A DNA stretch of 64,000 nt from Simplicispira suum (GCF_003008595.1 NZ_CP027669.1:2666001-2730000); one strand, 5' to 3'. Positions 49,313 through 58,597 are shown, counted from the first letter of the stretch. A program made the numbers and translations. The notes: generated from the letters alone by a model not told the origin.

Positions 49313-50130
49313 TTACGCTTGTGCGAACGCAGCCAGCAGATGGGCCGTCGCAGCGTCGGCGGGCAAGAAGGCCTCCATGGCCAGTTCCTGCAAAGTGACG
49401 TCCACAGGGGTGCCGAAGATGGTGGTGGTGCTGATCAGGCGCAGCACACCGCGCGGCGTTTGCAAATGCAGGGGAACCACCACGCCCGCCAGTTCGTCGT
49501 CCACCGGCGCATGCGCTGCCGCTGCTGCCGGTGCGGAGTACGCTGCCAACTCGTCCCGTAGTGCGCGCAAGGCGTCGTCGCCCGTGGCAGCAATCTGCTG
49601 GGCCAGACGCGCCAACAGGTGGTCGCGCCATTGCGCCAGATTGGTGATGCGCGGCGCAAGTCCCTCCGGGTGCAAGCTCAGGCGCAGCACGTTGACGGGT
49701 GCTTCCAGCAAATGCGGCGCCACGCCAGCGAGCAGCGGCGCCACGGCTGCGTTGTGCGTCACCATGTTCCAGTGGCGATCAATGGCCAGCGCGGGAAAGG
49801 GTTCGTGCCCCTTCAAGATGCGCTCCACCGCCTTTCGCGCCGCCGCCAGGTCGGGGTGGTCCAGCGTGCGCGCAGCGTACATAGGCGCATAGCCGGCGGC
49901 AATCAGCAGGGCGTTGCGCTCGCGCAGCGGCACGCTCAGCCGCTCGGCCAACCGCAGCACCATATCGCGGCTGGGCAAGGCCCGACCGGTTTCCACATAA
50001 CTCAGATGTCGGGTGGAAATGTCTGCTTCCAGCGCCAGACCTTGTTGGCTCAGGTGGCGGTGCTGCCGCCAATGGCGCAAGTGCGCACCAAAGGGCGAAC
50101 GGGGGAGGGAGGTAGTGCGGCAGTCTGCAT
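49313..50130 (-). pseudogene. XRE/MmyB-like transcriptional regulator, frameshifted near its start
   Basis: About 270 residues: an N-terminal helix-turn-helix (FGAHLRHWRQHRHLSQQGLALEADISTRHLSYVETGRALPS in parts) and a C-terminal MmyB-like ligand domain (AIDRHWNMVTHNAAVAPLLAG). The natural start appears to be the ATG at 50130: it has TCTGGAG at the right distance and encodes MQTAALP. After ten codons the frame fails, because PRSPFGAHL is read one frame away; one extra base in the C-run near 50101-50105 (minus strand CTCCCTCCCCC) would join them. So it is either a fresh frameshift mutation or a base missed in sequencing. Without the shift the main frame has no plausible start. It diverges from a membrane-protein gene it may control. 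Confidence 0.78.
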
Positions 50131-50327
50131 GAGCGGCTCCAGAAAAACGGGGTTGCCGCAGGCCTCTGGTGTTGAACCGGCCCGAGGCGCATTCGACAGG
50201 CAAGCCTAAAGCGCAGTGCGCGCCAAGACCATAACCTTGCACGTTATCGACTCCATGGAGGCGCAGCAGGACCATGGGACCCGCTGCGCAGGAAGGCCTG
50301 CACAGATTTACCCACAAGGAGTCTTTC

Positions 50328-50750
50328 ATGTCGATTTTTGCATCACCTCAATTTCTATCCCGCGTGATGTGGCTCGATGCTGCGTCTTGTGCCGCCACCG
50401 GCGCTCTGCAGCTGCTGCCTGGCGATGCCCTGGCCCGCTGGACGGGCCTGCCCAACGCCCTGTTGGTGGGTACGGGCTGGTTCTTGCTGGCCTACGCAGC
50501 GGCTGCGGCGTGGATGGCGAGCCGTGCATCCGCACCGCGGCGGGCGATTGGTCTCGTGGTGCTGGGCAATCTGCTGTGGGCCGTGGGCTGTGGTGCCTTG
50601 CTGTTGAGCGGAGCCCTGAATTTGAGCGCCTTGGGCGTCGCCTGGGTGCTGGTGCAGGCGGTGGTGGTGGTGTTGCTGGCGGACTTGCAGTGGATGGGCC
50701 TGCGCGCTAGCTCGCTCTCCCGGGGCGGCAGACAGCTTGCCGCCGGATGA
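50328..50750 (+). CDS. Small four-helix membrane protein of unknown function
   Basis: 140 residues with four hydrophobic helices (about 22-38, 45-65, 75-95 and 103-122). AAGGAG lies at the proper distance before the ATG at 50328, deciding this start over one 18 codons upstream. MmyB-type regulators often sit next to the gene they control; this one is divergent from it. No family recognised. Confidence 0.75.
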   Translation: MSIFASPQFLSRVMWLDAASCAATGALQLLPGDALARWTGLPNALLVGTGWFLLAYAAAAAWMASRASAPRRAIGLVVLGNLLWAVGCGALLLSGALNLSALGVAWVLVQAVVVVLLADLQWMGLRASSLSRGGRQLAAG

Positions 50751-50972
50751 CGGCGCGGAGATTGATGGATCGGGGAACTGGAGTAAGAGCGCATCAAGGC
50801 CGCAGGAATGCGCCGGTTCACGCGGTTTGTGCTGCCACGCTGGCGTGCCAGAACTACCGTGTGAGGCGAGATACCGGCACATCGCCCAAGCCGGCCGCAC
50901 TCAACGCGGCGCAGCTGGCCGAACTGCGCGAAGTGTTTGGCGCGCAGTGGTGACGGTGAAGCGTGCGCCAAA

Positions 50973-51030
50973 TGCTATTGAAAAGTGAGCTTATGGCGCT
51001 TTAACAATAAGCGCTAGAGGCCAATTTAAC
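50973..51030 (+). repeat. Interspersed palindrome, copy F
   Basis: GCTATTG..., then TATGGCGCTTTAACAATAAGCG and CTAGAGGCCAATTTAACC. The arms GGCGCTT and AAGCGCT pair around a seven-base loop. Its end touches the trhP stop codon at 51031, so the 3' end of the trhP transcript would carry it. Confidence 0.75.
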
Positions 51031-52410
51031 CTAAGCTTTTTCCGACTCAAACACCCGCGCCAGCAGGGCGCCTTCGACATTCCCGGCCAACGCAATCCGC
51101 ACCCGCAGCGGGCTGCCGGCTGCTACCTCCAGCGCCTCACCTTCAAGGCTCTGCATCTCGGCGAGCCGCACCGTGCGATTGCCGCTGGGGTGGATGATTT
51201 CCAGCAGGTCGCCCACGGCAAAGCGGTTCTTGGTTTCCACCTCGGCCCAGCCGTCGGCGGCGCTTTTCACCTGCGCCACGTACTGACTGCGCTTCGATTC
51301 GGAACTGCCGGTTTCGTAGTTCTGGTAATCGTGGGCCGGGCGGCGCTCCAGCAGGCCGCTGGTGTAGCCACGGTTGGCCAGGCCTTCGAGTTCGGTGATG
51401 AGTTCGGGGTTGAAGGGGCGGCCGGCCACCGCGTCGTCGATGGCGCGGCGGTAGACCTGCGCGGTGCGCGAGACGTAGTACGCGCTCTTGGTGCGGCCCT
51501 CGATCTTGAGCGAATCGACGCCGATGGCGACCAGACGCTGCACGTGCTCGACTGCGCGCAAGTCCTTGCTGTTCATGATGTACGTGCCGTGCTCGTCTTC
51601 CATGATGGGCATGAGCTGGCCGGGGCGTTCCTTTTCTTCCAGCAGGTAGATCTGGTCGGCCTTGGGGTGGCGCGCGCCGTCGCCACAGGCCGAGAACGCG
51701 GCGTTGTCGTCTTCCTGCGCCTTGTTGAAGTTGAAGTCGCCCTCCATGCGCACTGCCATGGCTTCGCCGGTGTTGGGGTCCACCGCAGCTTCCTGCGTGG
51801 CGTAGTTCCAGCGGCAGGCGTTGGTGCAGGCGCCCTGATTGGAGTCGCGCCGGTTGAAGTAGCCCGACAGCAGGCAGCGGCCCGAGTAGGCGATGCACAG
51901 GGCGCCGTGCACGAAGACTTCCAGCTCCATGTCGGGGCATTCCTGGCGGATTTTCTCGATCTCGTCCAGACTCAATTCGCGCGACAGGATGATGCGTGTG
52001 ATGCCCACTTTCTGCCAAAACTTGACCGACATGAAGTTGGTGGTGTTGGCCTGCACCGAGAGATGAATAGCCACCTCGGGCCACTTCTCGCGCACCTGCA
52101 TGATCAGGCCGGGGTCGGCCATGATGAGCGCGTCCGGGCCCATGGCGATGATGGGTGCTATGTCGCGCAGGTAGGTGCGCACCTTGTCGTTGTGCGGCAG
52201 AAGGTTGCTGGTCAGAAAGAACTTCTTGCCGCGCGCGTGCGCTTCTTCGATGCCGGTCTGAATTTGCTCGATGCGGAACTCGTTGTTGCGCGCGCGCAGG
52301 CTGTAGCGCGGTTGGCCGGCGTAGACCGCGTCTGCGCCGAAGTCGTAGGCGGCGCGCATGCGCTCGAGAGAGCCGGCGGGCAGAAGGAGTTCGGGGGCGG
52401 GGCGGGTCAT
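51031..52410 (-). CDS. trhP: Peptidase U32 family tRNA hydroxylation protein (TrhP/YegQ-like)
   Basis: 459 residues. PELLLPAGSLERMRAAYDFGADAVYAG at the start and the cysteine-bearing signature EVFVHGALCIAYSGRCLLSGYFNRRDSNQGACTNACRW (in parts, about 165-203) mark U32 proteins; DSLKIEGRTKSAYYVS and a C-terminal beta domain follow. Family members of this type act with an iron-sulfur cluster in prephenate-dependent 5-hydroxylation of tRNA uridine 34 rather than as proteases. It follows tolA by 69 bases in the same direction. Confidence 0.9.
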   Translation of the reverse strand: MTRPAPELLLPAGSLERMRAAYDFGADAVYAGQPRYSLRARNNEFRIEQIQTGIEEAHARGKKFFLTSNLLPHNDKVRTYLRDIAPIIAMGPDALIMADPGLIMQVREKWPEVAIHLSVQANTTNFMSVKFWQKVGITRIILSRELSLDEIEKIRQECPDMELEVFVHGALCIAYSGRCLLSGYFNRRDSNQGACTNACRWNYATQEAAVDPNTGEAMAVRMEGDFNFNKAQEDDNAAFSACGDGARHPKADQIYLLEEKERPGQLMPIMEDEHGTYIMNSKDLRAVEHVQRLVAIGVDSLKIEGRTKSAYYVSRTAQVYRRAIDDAVAGRPFNPELITELEGLANRGYTSGLLERRPAHDYQNYETGSSESKRSQYVAQVKSAADGWAEVETKNRFAVGDLLEIIHPSGNRTVRLAEMQSLEGEALEVAAGSPLRVRIALAGNVEGALLARVFESEKA

Positions 52411-52479
52411 GGGGCTCCTGCGATAGCAGTTTTGGCTGGAGGTGCGCCAAGGCCGCGCACCGGGGCTTGCAGGGAAATA

Positions 52480-53445
52480 TCAATCCTGCGGACGAAAACC
52501 GATGATGATGAGCGGCGGGACACGGCCATCAATGTCACGCGGCAGCGTGGCGGTTTTTTGCAGCGCCCGCACAACCGCTTCGTCCCAGGCTGGGTTGCCG
52601 GACGACTTGGTCAGGCGCGTACCCGTGATGGTGCCGTCAGGCGCGGCGCGCACTTCGACTTCGGCACGTGGGTTGCCGTCGACCACGTCAGGGTAGACGA
52701 TATTGGGTTTGACCTTTGCAGCCACCTTGCCGCCGTAGCCGCCCGAGGGGCCGGAATCGCGCTGGGCAGCTCCCGTGGCTGTGGGCGCGCCGGTGGCGCC
52801 GGCAAGCCCTTGCATGCGGCGGATGTTCTCCTGGCGGCGCTCTTCGGCCGCCTTGGCGTTGGCCTTTTCGATGGCCTCGTCTTTCTTGCGCTTTTCTTCG
52901 GCGAGTCTTTTTTGCTCTTTCTCTGCCTTTTCGCGCTCGGCTTTCTCGCGCTCGGCCTTTTCCTTCTGCAGTTTGTCTTTCTTCTCCTGCTCGATGCGCT
53001 GCTGCTCCTTGCGCTGCTTCTCGCGTTCGATTTTTTCCTTGTCTTCGCGCTCGCGCTTTTCCTTGGCCAGCCGCTGCTTCTCGCGCTCAATGGCAATGTC
53101 GGCCTCACGCTGATCCGGCTCTGCGCGCTGGGGCGGTGGAGGGGGTGGCGGCGGGGTCACTTTGGGCGGCGAAGGCACCACGGGAGGCTCAGGCGGTGTG
53201 GGTTTGGGCGGCGTCGGTGGCTGCGCAGGGCTTGGGGTTTCCACGGCGCGCGGCGCAGCCTGCTGGGGAACGGCAGACCAGAGTTCGGCAACAACGGCCG
53301 GTTGGTCGCTGCCACTCTTCCAGGCCACACCCCAGGTCAGTGCGGCGATCAAAAACAGATGCGCGAGCACGGCAAGCGCGATCGCCCGGCCCCGGCCAGG
53401 GACTGCTGGGGGGGTGAACTGATCGCGGTCGTCGTGGGCGTGCAT
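52480..53445 (-). CDS. tolA: Cell-envelope protein TolA
   Basis: 321 residues. One N-terminal membrane helix (about 21-42), a Pro-rich region (TPPKPTPPEPP and a run of eight Pro), a long Lys/Glu/Arg coiled coil (about 110-215; EREKQRKEQQRIEQEKK) and a globular TonB/TolA C-terminal domain (from about 240; VEVRAAPDGTITGTRLTKSSGNPAWDEAV in parts). It bridges TolQR in the inner membrane with outer-membrane partners during division. It follows tolR by 30 bases. tolB and pal, often next, are absent here. Confidence 0.95.
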   Translation of the reverse strand: MHAHDDRDQFTPPAVPGRGRAIALAVLAHLFLIAALTWGVAWKSGSDQPAVVAELWSAVPQQAAPRAVETPSPAQPPTPPKPTPPEPPVVPSPPKVTPPPPPPPPQRAEPDQREADIAIEREKQRLAKEKREREDKEKIEREKQRKEQQRIEQEKKDKLQKEKAEREKAEREKAEKEQKRLAEEKRKKDEAIEKANAKAAEERRQENIRRMQGLAGATGAPTATGAAQRDSGPSGGYGGKVAAKVKPNIVYPDVVDGNPRAEVEVRAAPDGTITGTRLTKSSGNPAWDEAVVRALQKTATLPRDIDGRVPPLIIIGFRPQD

Positions 53446-53475
53446 GCGGCTTAGAAATACGGAACAGCAGTGGCG

Positions 53476-53898
53476 TCAGCCACCCTGTTTGACGGACAGG
53501 CCCACGCGCTGAACGCCGGCCTTTTGCAGCGCGTCCATGGCTTTGACCACGGACTCGTACTGCACGCCCTTGTCGGCGCTGATGACCACCGCCGTGTCTT
53601 TGCTCTGGTCGTTTTGCCAGGCCAGCGCCGCCAGTCCAATCTCGCGCGTGTTCATGCTGCGCGTTGCATCAGGCGTTTTGAGTTGCAGCGAACCATCCTT
53701 GCTCACGATCACCTGCGCAACCACCTTGGGCACGTTTTTGCCCTTGCCCACACTGGGAACGTCAATCAGCCCTGGGGTGAGCATGGGAGCCGTCACCATG
53801 AAGATGATGAGCAGCACCAGCATCACGTCGATGAACGGGACCATGTTGATCTCGTTGATGGTGCGGCGGCCGCGGCCGCGTGATGCGATGGCAGACAT
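53476..53898 (-). CDS. tolR: Tol-Pal system protein TolR (ExbD family)
   Basis: 140 residues. A single N-terminal helix with the proton-path Asp (INMVPFIDVMLVLLIIFMV) and a periplasmic dimer domain (VVISADKGVQYESVVKAMDAL). It forms the force-generating complex with TolQ. It starts 12 bases after tolQ. Confidence 0.95.
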   Translation of the reverse strand: MSAIASRGRGRRTINEINMVPFIDVMLVLLIIFMVTAPMLTPGLIDVPSVGKGKNVPKVVAQVIVSKDGSLQLKTPDATRSMNTREIGLAALAWQNDQSKDTAVVISADKGVQYESVVKAMDALQKAGVQRVGLSVKQGG

Positions 53899-53910
53899 GG
53901 GGCGGCGCCT

Positions 53911-54615
53911 TTAGTGACCTGCGGCCGGAACCGGCGGATGGGCGCCCAGGTTGCGCTGCAGGATGTTGGAGAACTCTTCAATGAAGGTTTCCTGGTGGTT
54001 GGCGACGCGGTCGATATCGCGCGCAAAGCGGTTGTAGGCCACCACGGCGGGAATCGCGGCAAACAGGCCGAGGGCCGTGGCCACCAGGGCCTCGGCAATG
54101 CCGGGCGCCACGGTGGCCAGCGTCACCTGCTCCATACCGGCAAAACCGGTGAAGGCGTGCATGATCCCCCACACGGTGCCGAACAAGCCCACGTAAGGGG
54201 ACACCGAGCCCACCGACGCCAGGAAGGACAGGCTGGACTCGATCACGTCCATCTCGCGCTGAAAGCTGGCGCGCATGGCGCGGCGGGCTCCGTCGAGCAG
54301 GGTGCCGGCGTCCTGGATATGGCGTTCGCGCAGTTTCTGGAACTCGCGCATGCCGCTGGCAAAAATACGCTCCATGGGGCCGATGTCCTGCACACTTTGC
54401 GCCGCGCTGGCGTACAGGTCGTTCAGGCTGGTGCCCGACCAGAACTCGCGCTCGAAGTCTTCGTTCAACGCCTTGACACGTTTCAAACCAAACAGCTTGC
54501 GAAAAATCGCGGCCCAACTGGCCACCGACACGCCGAGCAGCAGCAGCATGACGAACTGCACCACCCAGCTCGCGTGCAGCACCAGGGTGACGATGGACAT
54601 GTCTTGCGAATTCAT
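53911..54615 (-). CDS. tolQ: Tol-Pal system protein TolQ (ExbB family)
   Basis: 234 residues with three membrane helices (about 15-38, 140-162 and 172-196). The channel signature GLFGTVWGIMHAF and ALVATALGLFAAIPAVVAYN is present. It forms the proton channel driving TolA. Its ATG at 54615 overlaps the ybgC stop by four bases, so translation is coupled. Confidence 0.96.
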   Translation of the reverse strand: MNSQDMSIVTLVLHASWVVQFVMLLLLGVSVASWAAIFRKLFGLKRVKALNEDFEREFWSGTSLNDLYASAAQSVQDIGPMERIFASGMREFQKLRERHIQDAGTLLDGARRAMRASFQREMDVIESSLSFLASVGSVSPYVGLFGTVWGIMHAFTGFAGMEQVTLATVAPGIAEALVATALGLFAAIPAVVAYNRFARDIDRVANHQETFIEEFSNILQRNLGAHPPVPAAGH

Positions 54616-55028
54616 GAAATAGCTTCCAGAAGGGCCGAGGGAATGCGTGATGGGCGCAGGCTGTGGGCGTCCACCCAGCCAATGCGAACCTCTCCGGCGC
54701 AAAGCAGCGAGCCGGTTGGGCTCACCGATCGCTCATTATTTAATAGCGCTTGGTGCTTTATTGTCAAGGATGCGCGGCCTTTTTCTATCAGTTCTGCGGT
54801 AACAATGAGTGCGTCGTCCAGCCGAGCTGGGGCGTGGTAGCGCAAACGCGCTTCGCTTACGACGAACATGCCGCCGCTTTGTTCCCGCAAACCATGCTGG
54901 CCGATCCCCAGCGAGCGCAGCCACTCGGTGCGGGCGCGCTCGAAAAACTTGAGGTAATTGGCGTAAAACACGATGCCGCCGGCATCCGTGTCTTCCCAAT
55001 AAACACGTACCGGGTGCTCAAACACCAT
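54612..55028 (-). CDS. ybgC: Tol-Pal-associated acyl-CoA thioesterase YbgC
   Basis: 138 residues, hotdog fold. VYWEDTDAGGIVFYANYLKFFERARTEWLR (in parts, 9-38) contains the active-site Asp and the nearby Tyr/His-type residues of the 4HBT family. It is the first gene of the tol operon. A stretch near residues 84-100 (LTIKHQALLNNERSVSP) is less typical than the rest, and its DNA (54727-54782) resembles a decayed copy of the interspersed palindrome. Confidence 0.92.
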   Translation of the reverse strand: MVFEHPVRVYWEDTDAGGIVFYANYLKFFERARTEWLRSLGIGQHGLREQSGGMFVVSEARLRYHAPARLDDALIVTAELIEKGRASLTIKHQALLNNERSVSPTGSLLCAGEVRIGWVDAHSLRPSRIPSALLEAIS

Positions 55029-55034
55029 GGTGCT

Positions 55035-56219
55035 TCAAGCCAGCAGCGCCCGCAGCCGGCGCACGGCTTCCTGCAGGTGGTCCATGGAACTGGCGGTGGA
55101 AAAGCGCAGAAAACGCTCGGGCTCGTGCGTGCCGAAGTCGCGCCCAGGCGTCACCGCCAGGTGGGCGCGGTCCATCAGGGCATAGGCCAGATCCCAACTG
55201 CCTTGCACGCCCAGGCGGGTCGCGGCCTGGGTGCCATCGGCCCAGGCGTAAAAAGCGCCATCGGGCATCACCGGCACATGGAGGCCCAGCTGCTGCAGCT
55301 CGGGAATGAAGTAGTCGCGCCGCGCCTTGAAGGCCGCGCGGCGGCGCTCGTATTCGGCGATGCTCTCCGGCTCGAAGCAGGCCAGCGCGGCGTGTTGGGC
55401 GATCGTGCTGGCGCAAATAAACAGGTTTTGCGCCAGCCGCTCAATGACGGGAACGAGCTGCTCGGGCACCACCATCCAGCCCAATCGCCAGCCCGTCATG
55501 TTGAAGTACTTGCTGAAGCTGTTGATGCTGATGATGTCGTCGGCAATGGCCAGCGCGGTGTGGCCGAACTGTTCTTCGTAGGACAGGCCCAGGTAGATTT
55601 CGTCGATCAGCGTGATGCCGCCGTGCGCCTGCACCACTTCGTGGATGCGGCGCAGCTCCTCGGGTGCGATCGAGGTTCCAGTGGGGTTCGAAGGGGAGGC
55701 CAAAAGAACGCCGCGCGTCTTTTTGCCCCAGGCGGCGCGCACTTTGTCGCTGCTGAGCTGATAGCGCTCTTGGGCTGTGGTGGGAATCAGTATGGCCGTG
55801 CCCTCCGCCGCGCTGACGAAATGGCGGTTGCAGGGGTAGCTCGGGTCGGGCATCAGCATTTCGTCGCCGGCTTCGACCAGCGCCAGGCATGCGAGCTGCA
55901 GCGCGGCCGACGCGCCGGCAGTGACCACAATGCGCCGCGCCGGCACTTGCACGCCAAAGCGCTCTGCGTACCAGCCACTGATGCGTTCGCGCAGCGCGGG
56001 CATGCCCAGCGCCTGGGTGTACTGGGTGCTGCCGTCGGCAATGGCGCGGGTGGCAGCCTCCGCTACCGCCGGCGGCGCGGTGAAGTCGGGCTCGCCGATG
56101 TTGAGGAAAATCATCGGCTCGGCACTGCCTGCCACGGCATGCGCCAAGGTTTGCGCTGCTTTGGCCACTTCCATCACGTAGAAAGGCTCGATGCGCTGAG
56201 CGCGTGCAGAGACCCTCAT
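55035..56219 (-). CDS. Pyridoxal phosphate-dependent aminotransferase (class I/II)
   Basis: 394 residues, fold type I. PLP residues are seen: [19 protein letters not shown] (Schiff-base Lys), [11 protein letters not shown] (Asn), [11 protein letters not shown] (Asp/Tyr) and the C-terminal [10 protein letters not shown] (carboxylate-binding Arg). It transfers an amino group between an amino acid and a 2-oxo acid; the substrate is not clear from sequence. The ATG at 56219 follows nusB directly and would overlap a TGA for nusB in one other frame. The next gene, ybgC, begins only 6 bases after it. Confidence 0.9.
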   Translation of the reverse strand: MRVSARAQRIEPFYVMEVAKAAQTLAHAVAGSAEPMIFLNIGEPDFTAPPAVAEAATRAIADGSTQYTQALGMPALRERISGWYAERFGVQVPARRIVVTAGASAALQLACLALVEAGDEMLMPDPSYPCNRHFVSAAEGTAILIPTTAQERYQLSSDKVRAAWGKKTRGVLLASPSNPTGTSIAPEELRRIHEVVQAHGGITLIDEIYLGLSYEEQFGHTALAIADDIISINSFSKYFNMTGWRLGWMVVPEQLVPVIERLAQNLFICASTIAQHAALACFEPESIAEYERRRAAFKARRDYFIPELQQLGLHVPVMPDGAFYAWADGTQAATRLGVQGSWDLAYALMDRAHLAVTPGRDFGTHEPERFLRFSTASSMDHLQEAVRRLRALLA

Positions 56220-56805
56220 GGCGCGGTCCTGGGGCGCGCGTGCTGCCCTGGTCCTTCGCGACTTCGGCCGGGCGCAGGGACGGCGCCAGGCCGCCAAGCA
56301 CGCCGTTGACGTATTTGTAGCCGTCGGTGCCGCCGAAATCCTTGGCCAGCTCGATGTATTCGTTGAGCACGACGCGCCAGGGCACATCCAGGCAGTGCTG
56401 GAATTCGTAGGCGCCCATCCACATCACCGCGCGCTCGATCGGCGAGATTTCGGCCAGCTTGCGGTCCAGCAGCGGAACGATCAGTGCGTCGAGTTGCTCC
56501 GCCCCCGCAATGCAGCCGTGCAAGAGCGCGTCGTAATGCACCGAGTCGGCCTTGTGAAAGCCGGCCAGGTCGCGCGTGAAGAGGTCGATGGCGGTGGCGT
56601 CGTTGCGGCCGACCAGATGCTGGTACAGCGCCTGCAGCGCGAATTCGCGCGAGCGGCTGCGCGCCGACTTGGCCGAGGCCTTGCGCCCGCCGGTGCTGGT
56701 GAGTTTTCCGGTGTGGGGGGCGGCCGGAATCGGGGACGAGGTCGCAGCGGATGCATCGGCTGTGACGCCTGGCTCGATCTGACCCTCAGGGGTAGAGCCG
56801 CTCAT
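56216..56805 (-). CDS. nusB: Transcription antitermination factor NusB, with its normal stop lost by an apparent frameshift
   Basis: About 195 residues. After a non-conserved 50-residue leader, the NusB helical core runs [67 protein letters not shown] (in parts). NusB binds boxA RNA with NusE and supports rRNA antitermination. Homologues end just after the last motif, but this frame runs on without a stop through the aminotransferase gene to 55441. One extra base after about 56260 would bring the TGA at 56218-56216 into frame, exactly overlapping the next ATG (ATGA). I therefore give 56216 as the probable true end. Its start overlaps the ribH stop by four bases. Confidence 0.85.
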
Positions 56806-57266
56806 TCAAGCTCCTCCAGCAGATTGGCCATTTCAACGGCCACGCGTGCCGCGTCGCGGCCCTTTTCGTGTTGGCGGGCGATGGCCTGCTCCAGGTTTTC
56901 GGTGGTCAGGATGGCGTTGGCCACTGGCAGGTGGTAGTCCAGCCCGATGCGCGTGACGCCAGCTGCCGATTCGTTGGCCACCAGTTCGAAATGGTAGGTC
57001 TCGCCGCGGATGATGCAGCCCAGCGCAATCAGCGCGTCGTATTCATCCTGCTCGGCCAGCGCCTGCAGCGCGGTGGCCACTTCAAGCGCGCCGGGCACGG
57101 TGACGTGGCGGATGTTTTTCTCTTGTACGCCCAGCGCCAGCAGCTCGGTGCGGCAGGCCTCGGCCAAGGCGGTGGTAATGCCTTCGTTGAAGCGTGCCTG
57201 CACCATCGCGACGTGCAGTTTGCTGCCATCCTGCTTGTTTGCATTTCCTTTGTCTGCGCCGAACAT
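56802..57266 (-). CDS. ribH: 6,7-dimethyl-8-ribityllumazine synthase
   Basis: 154 residues, the usual length. It joins the ribitylaminouracil and the dihydroxybutanone phosphate made by the adjacent RibB, the penultimate step to riboflavin. Family segments: [50 protein letters not shown] (catalytic His) and [15 protein letters not shown]. It starts 10 bases after the ribB gene and overlaps nusB, the common betaproteobacterial rib-nusB order. Confidence 0.97.
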   Translation of the reverse strand: MFGADKGNANKQDGSKLHVAMVQARFNEGITTALAEACRTELLALGVQEKNIRHVTVPGALEVATALQALAEQDEYDALIALGCIIRGETYHFELVANESAAGVTRIGLDYHLPVANAILTTENLEQAIARQHEKGRDAARVAVEMANLLEELE

Positions 57267-57276
57267 GGTGTTCTTC

Positions 57277-58407
57277 CTATTCTTTTGGGATGTAACCGGT
57301 GATTTCGAGTCCGTAGCCCGCCATGCTGGGCATGCGGCGCGGCTGGCCCATGAGCTGCATGCGCACGACGCCGCATTCGCGCAGGATCTGGGCGCCTACG
57401 CCGTAGGTGCGCAGATCCATGCGTCCGCGCTCGGGCGCGTGGGCGGCGCGGGCCGTGCCATCGAACTGGGCCAGCAGCTGCTCGGCGCTCTCACCGCAAT
57501 TGAGCAGAACGGCCACGCCGCGCCCCTGGCTGGCGATGTACTGCAGACTGGTGTCCAGTCCCCAGGAGTGCATGGCGCGGTTCACCTCCAGCGTGTCGAG
57601 CACCGACAGCGGCTCGTGCACGCGCACCGGGACCGATTCGCCCTCCTGCCACTGGCCGCGCACCAGCGCGATGTGCACAGCCTGGCTCGGGCCATCGCGG
57701 AAGGCATGGGCGGTGAACTCGCCAAAGGCGGTCTGCATGCTGCGCGTGCCGACTTTTTGCACCAGCGATTCGGTGCGGCTTCGGTGTTCGATGAGGTCGG
57801 CAATCGTGCCGATCTTGATGCCGTGCTCGGCAGCAAACAACTGCAGATCCGGCAGGCGGGCCATGGTGCCGTCGTCTTTCATGATCTCGCAGATCACGGC
57901 GGCCGGGCTGCAGCCGGCCATCGCGGCCAGGTCGCAGCCGGCTTCGGTATGGCCCGCGCGCATCAGTACGCCGCCATCCACGGCTTGCAGCGGAAAGATA
58001 TGGCCGGGTTGCACCAGATCGTCGGCCTGCGCCTGGGCAGCCACGGCGGCCTGCACGGTGCGCGCGCGGTCGGCCGCCGAAATGCCGGTGGTCACCCCTT
58101 CGGCCGCTTCGATAGAGACGGTGAAAGCCGTTCCCATTTTTGTTCCGTTGCGTGTCGCCATGGGCGGCAGGCGCAGGCGCTCGCAGCGCTCGCGGGTGAG
58201 CGTCAGGCAGATCAGGCCACGGCCAAAGCGGGCCATGAAGTTGATGGCCTCCGGCGTGACGTGGTCGGCGGCCAGCACCAGGTCGCCTTCGTTCTCGCGG
58301 TCTTCTTCATCGACCAGGATCACCATGCGCCCGGCGCGCATTTCTTCGACGATGTCTTGCACCGGAGAGATCGGTGCGATGGCTGAGCCAGGAAGGGGGG
58401 CGTTCAT
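57277..58407 (-). CDS. ribB: 3,4-dihydroxy-2-butanone-4-phosphate synthase with degenerate RibA-like C-terminal domain (RibBX)
   Basis: 376 residues. Residues 1-215 are a complete Rib[22 protein letters not shown] (metal and substrate acids), [10 protein letters not shown], and [23 protein letters not shown]. Residues about 220-376 align with GTP cyclohydrolase II but lack its zinc and catalytic motif: where RibA has VHSECLTGD followed by CDCG, this protein reads [14 protein letters not shown] with no cysteines. It should therefore make dihydroxybutanone phosphate from ribulose 5-phosphate but not open GTP. Such RibBX hybrids are known, and a separate RibA must exist elsewhere. The ATG at 58407 starts MNAPLPGSA. 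It leads ribH and nusB. Confidence 0.9.
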   Translation of the reverse strand: MNAPLPGSAIAPISPVQDIVEEMRAGRMVILVDEEDRENEGDLVLAADHVTPEAINFMARFGRGLICLTLTRERCERLRLPPMATRNGTKMGTAFTVSIEAAEGVTTGISAADRARTVQAAVAAQAQADDLVQPGHIFPLQAVDGGVLMRAGHTEAGCDLAAMAGCSPAAVICEIMKDDGTMARLPDLQLFAAEHGIKIGTIADLIEHRSRTESLVQKVGTRSMQTAFGEFTAHAFRDGPSQAVHIALVRGQWQEGESVPVRVHEPLSVLDTLEVNRAMHSWGLDTSLQYIASQGRGVAVLLNCGESAEQLLAQFDGTARAAHAPERGRMDLRTYGVGAQILRECGVVRMQLMGQPRRMPSMAGYGLEITGYIPKE

Positions 58408-58597
58408 CGGAGGCTTTCGAAGGTGGAGCGTGGCAGGGGCCGCATGCAGCAGGTCCTGGGGAGGCCGGGCCGGCAAGCCGATCTCCAGAGAACATGCGCT
58501 GCGGCGCTGCCGACAATGGGCCAGCCGCCGAGCGTGAAGGCAGACGACCGGGAAAACCCGGAATTTTACGGGAAGCGCGCCGCCGTGGCGCAGGGGC

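Noticed and set aside
50747..50953. A 68-codon ORF after the four-helix membrane protein, overlapping its stop as ATGA
   Set aside because: Basic, low-complexity sequence with no family likeness. The last 14 residues look more protein-like, but that is not enough to call a gene or a fragment.
55441..56216. A genuine NusB fusion protein
   Set aside because: The extra 260 codons overlap the well-conserved aminotransferase in another frame and show no domain of their own, so a missing base is a simpler explanation than a real fusion.
58408..58597. A possible FMN riboswitch upstream of ribB
   Set aside because: Riboflavin genes often have one, but the conserved AGGGTGAAATTCCC-type core and later pairing blocks are not present in these 190 bases.
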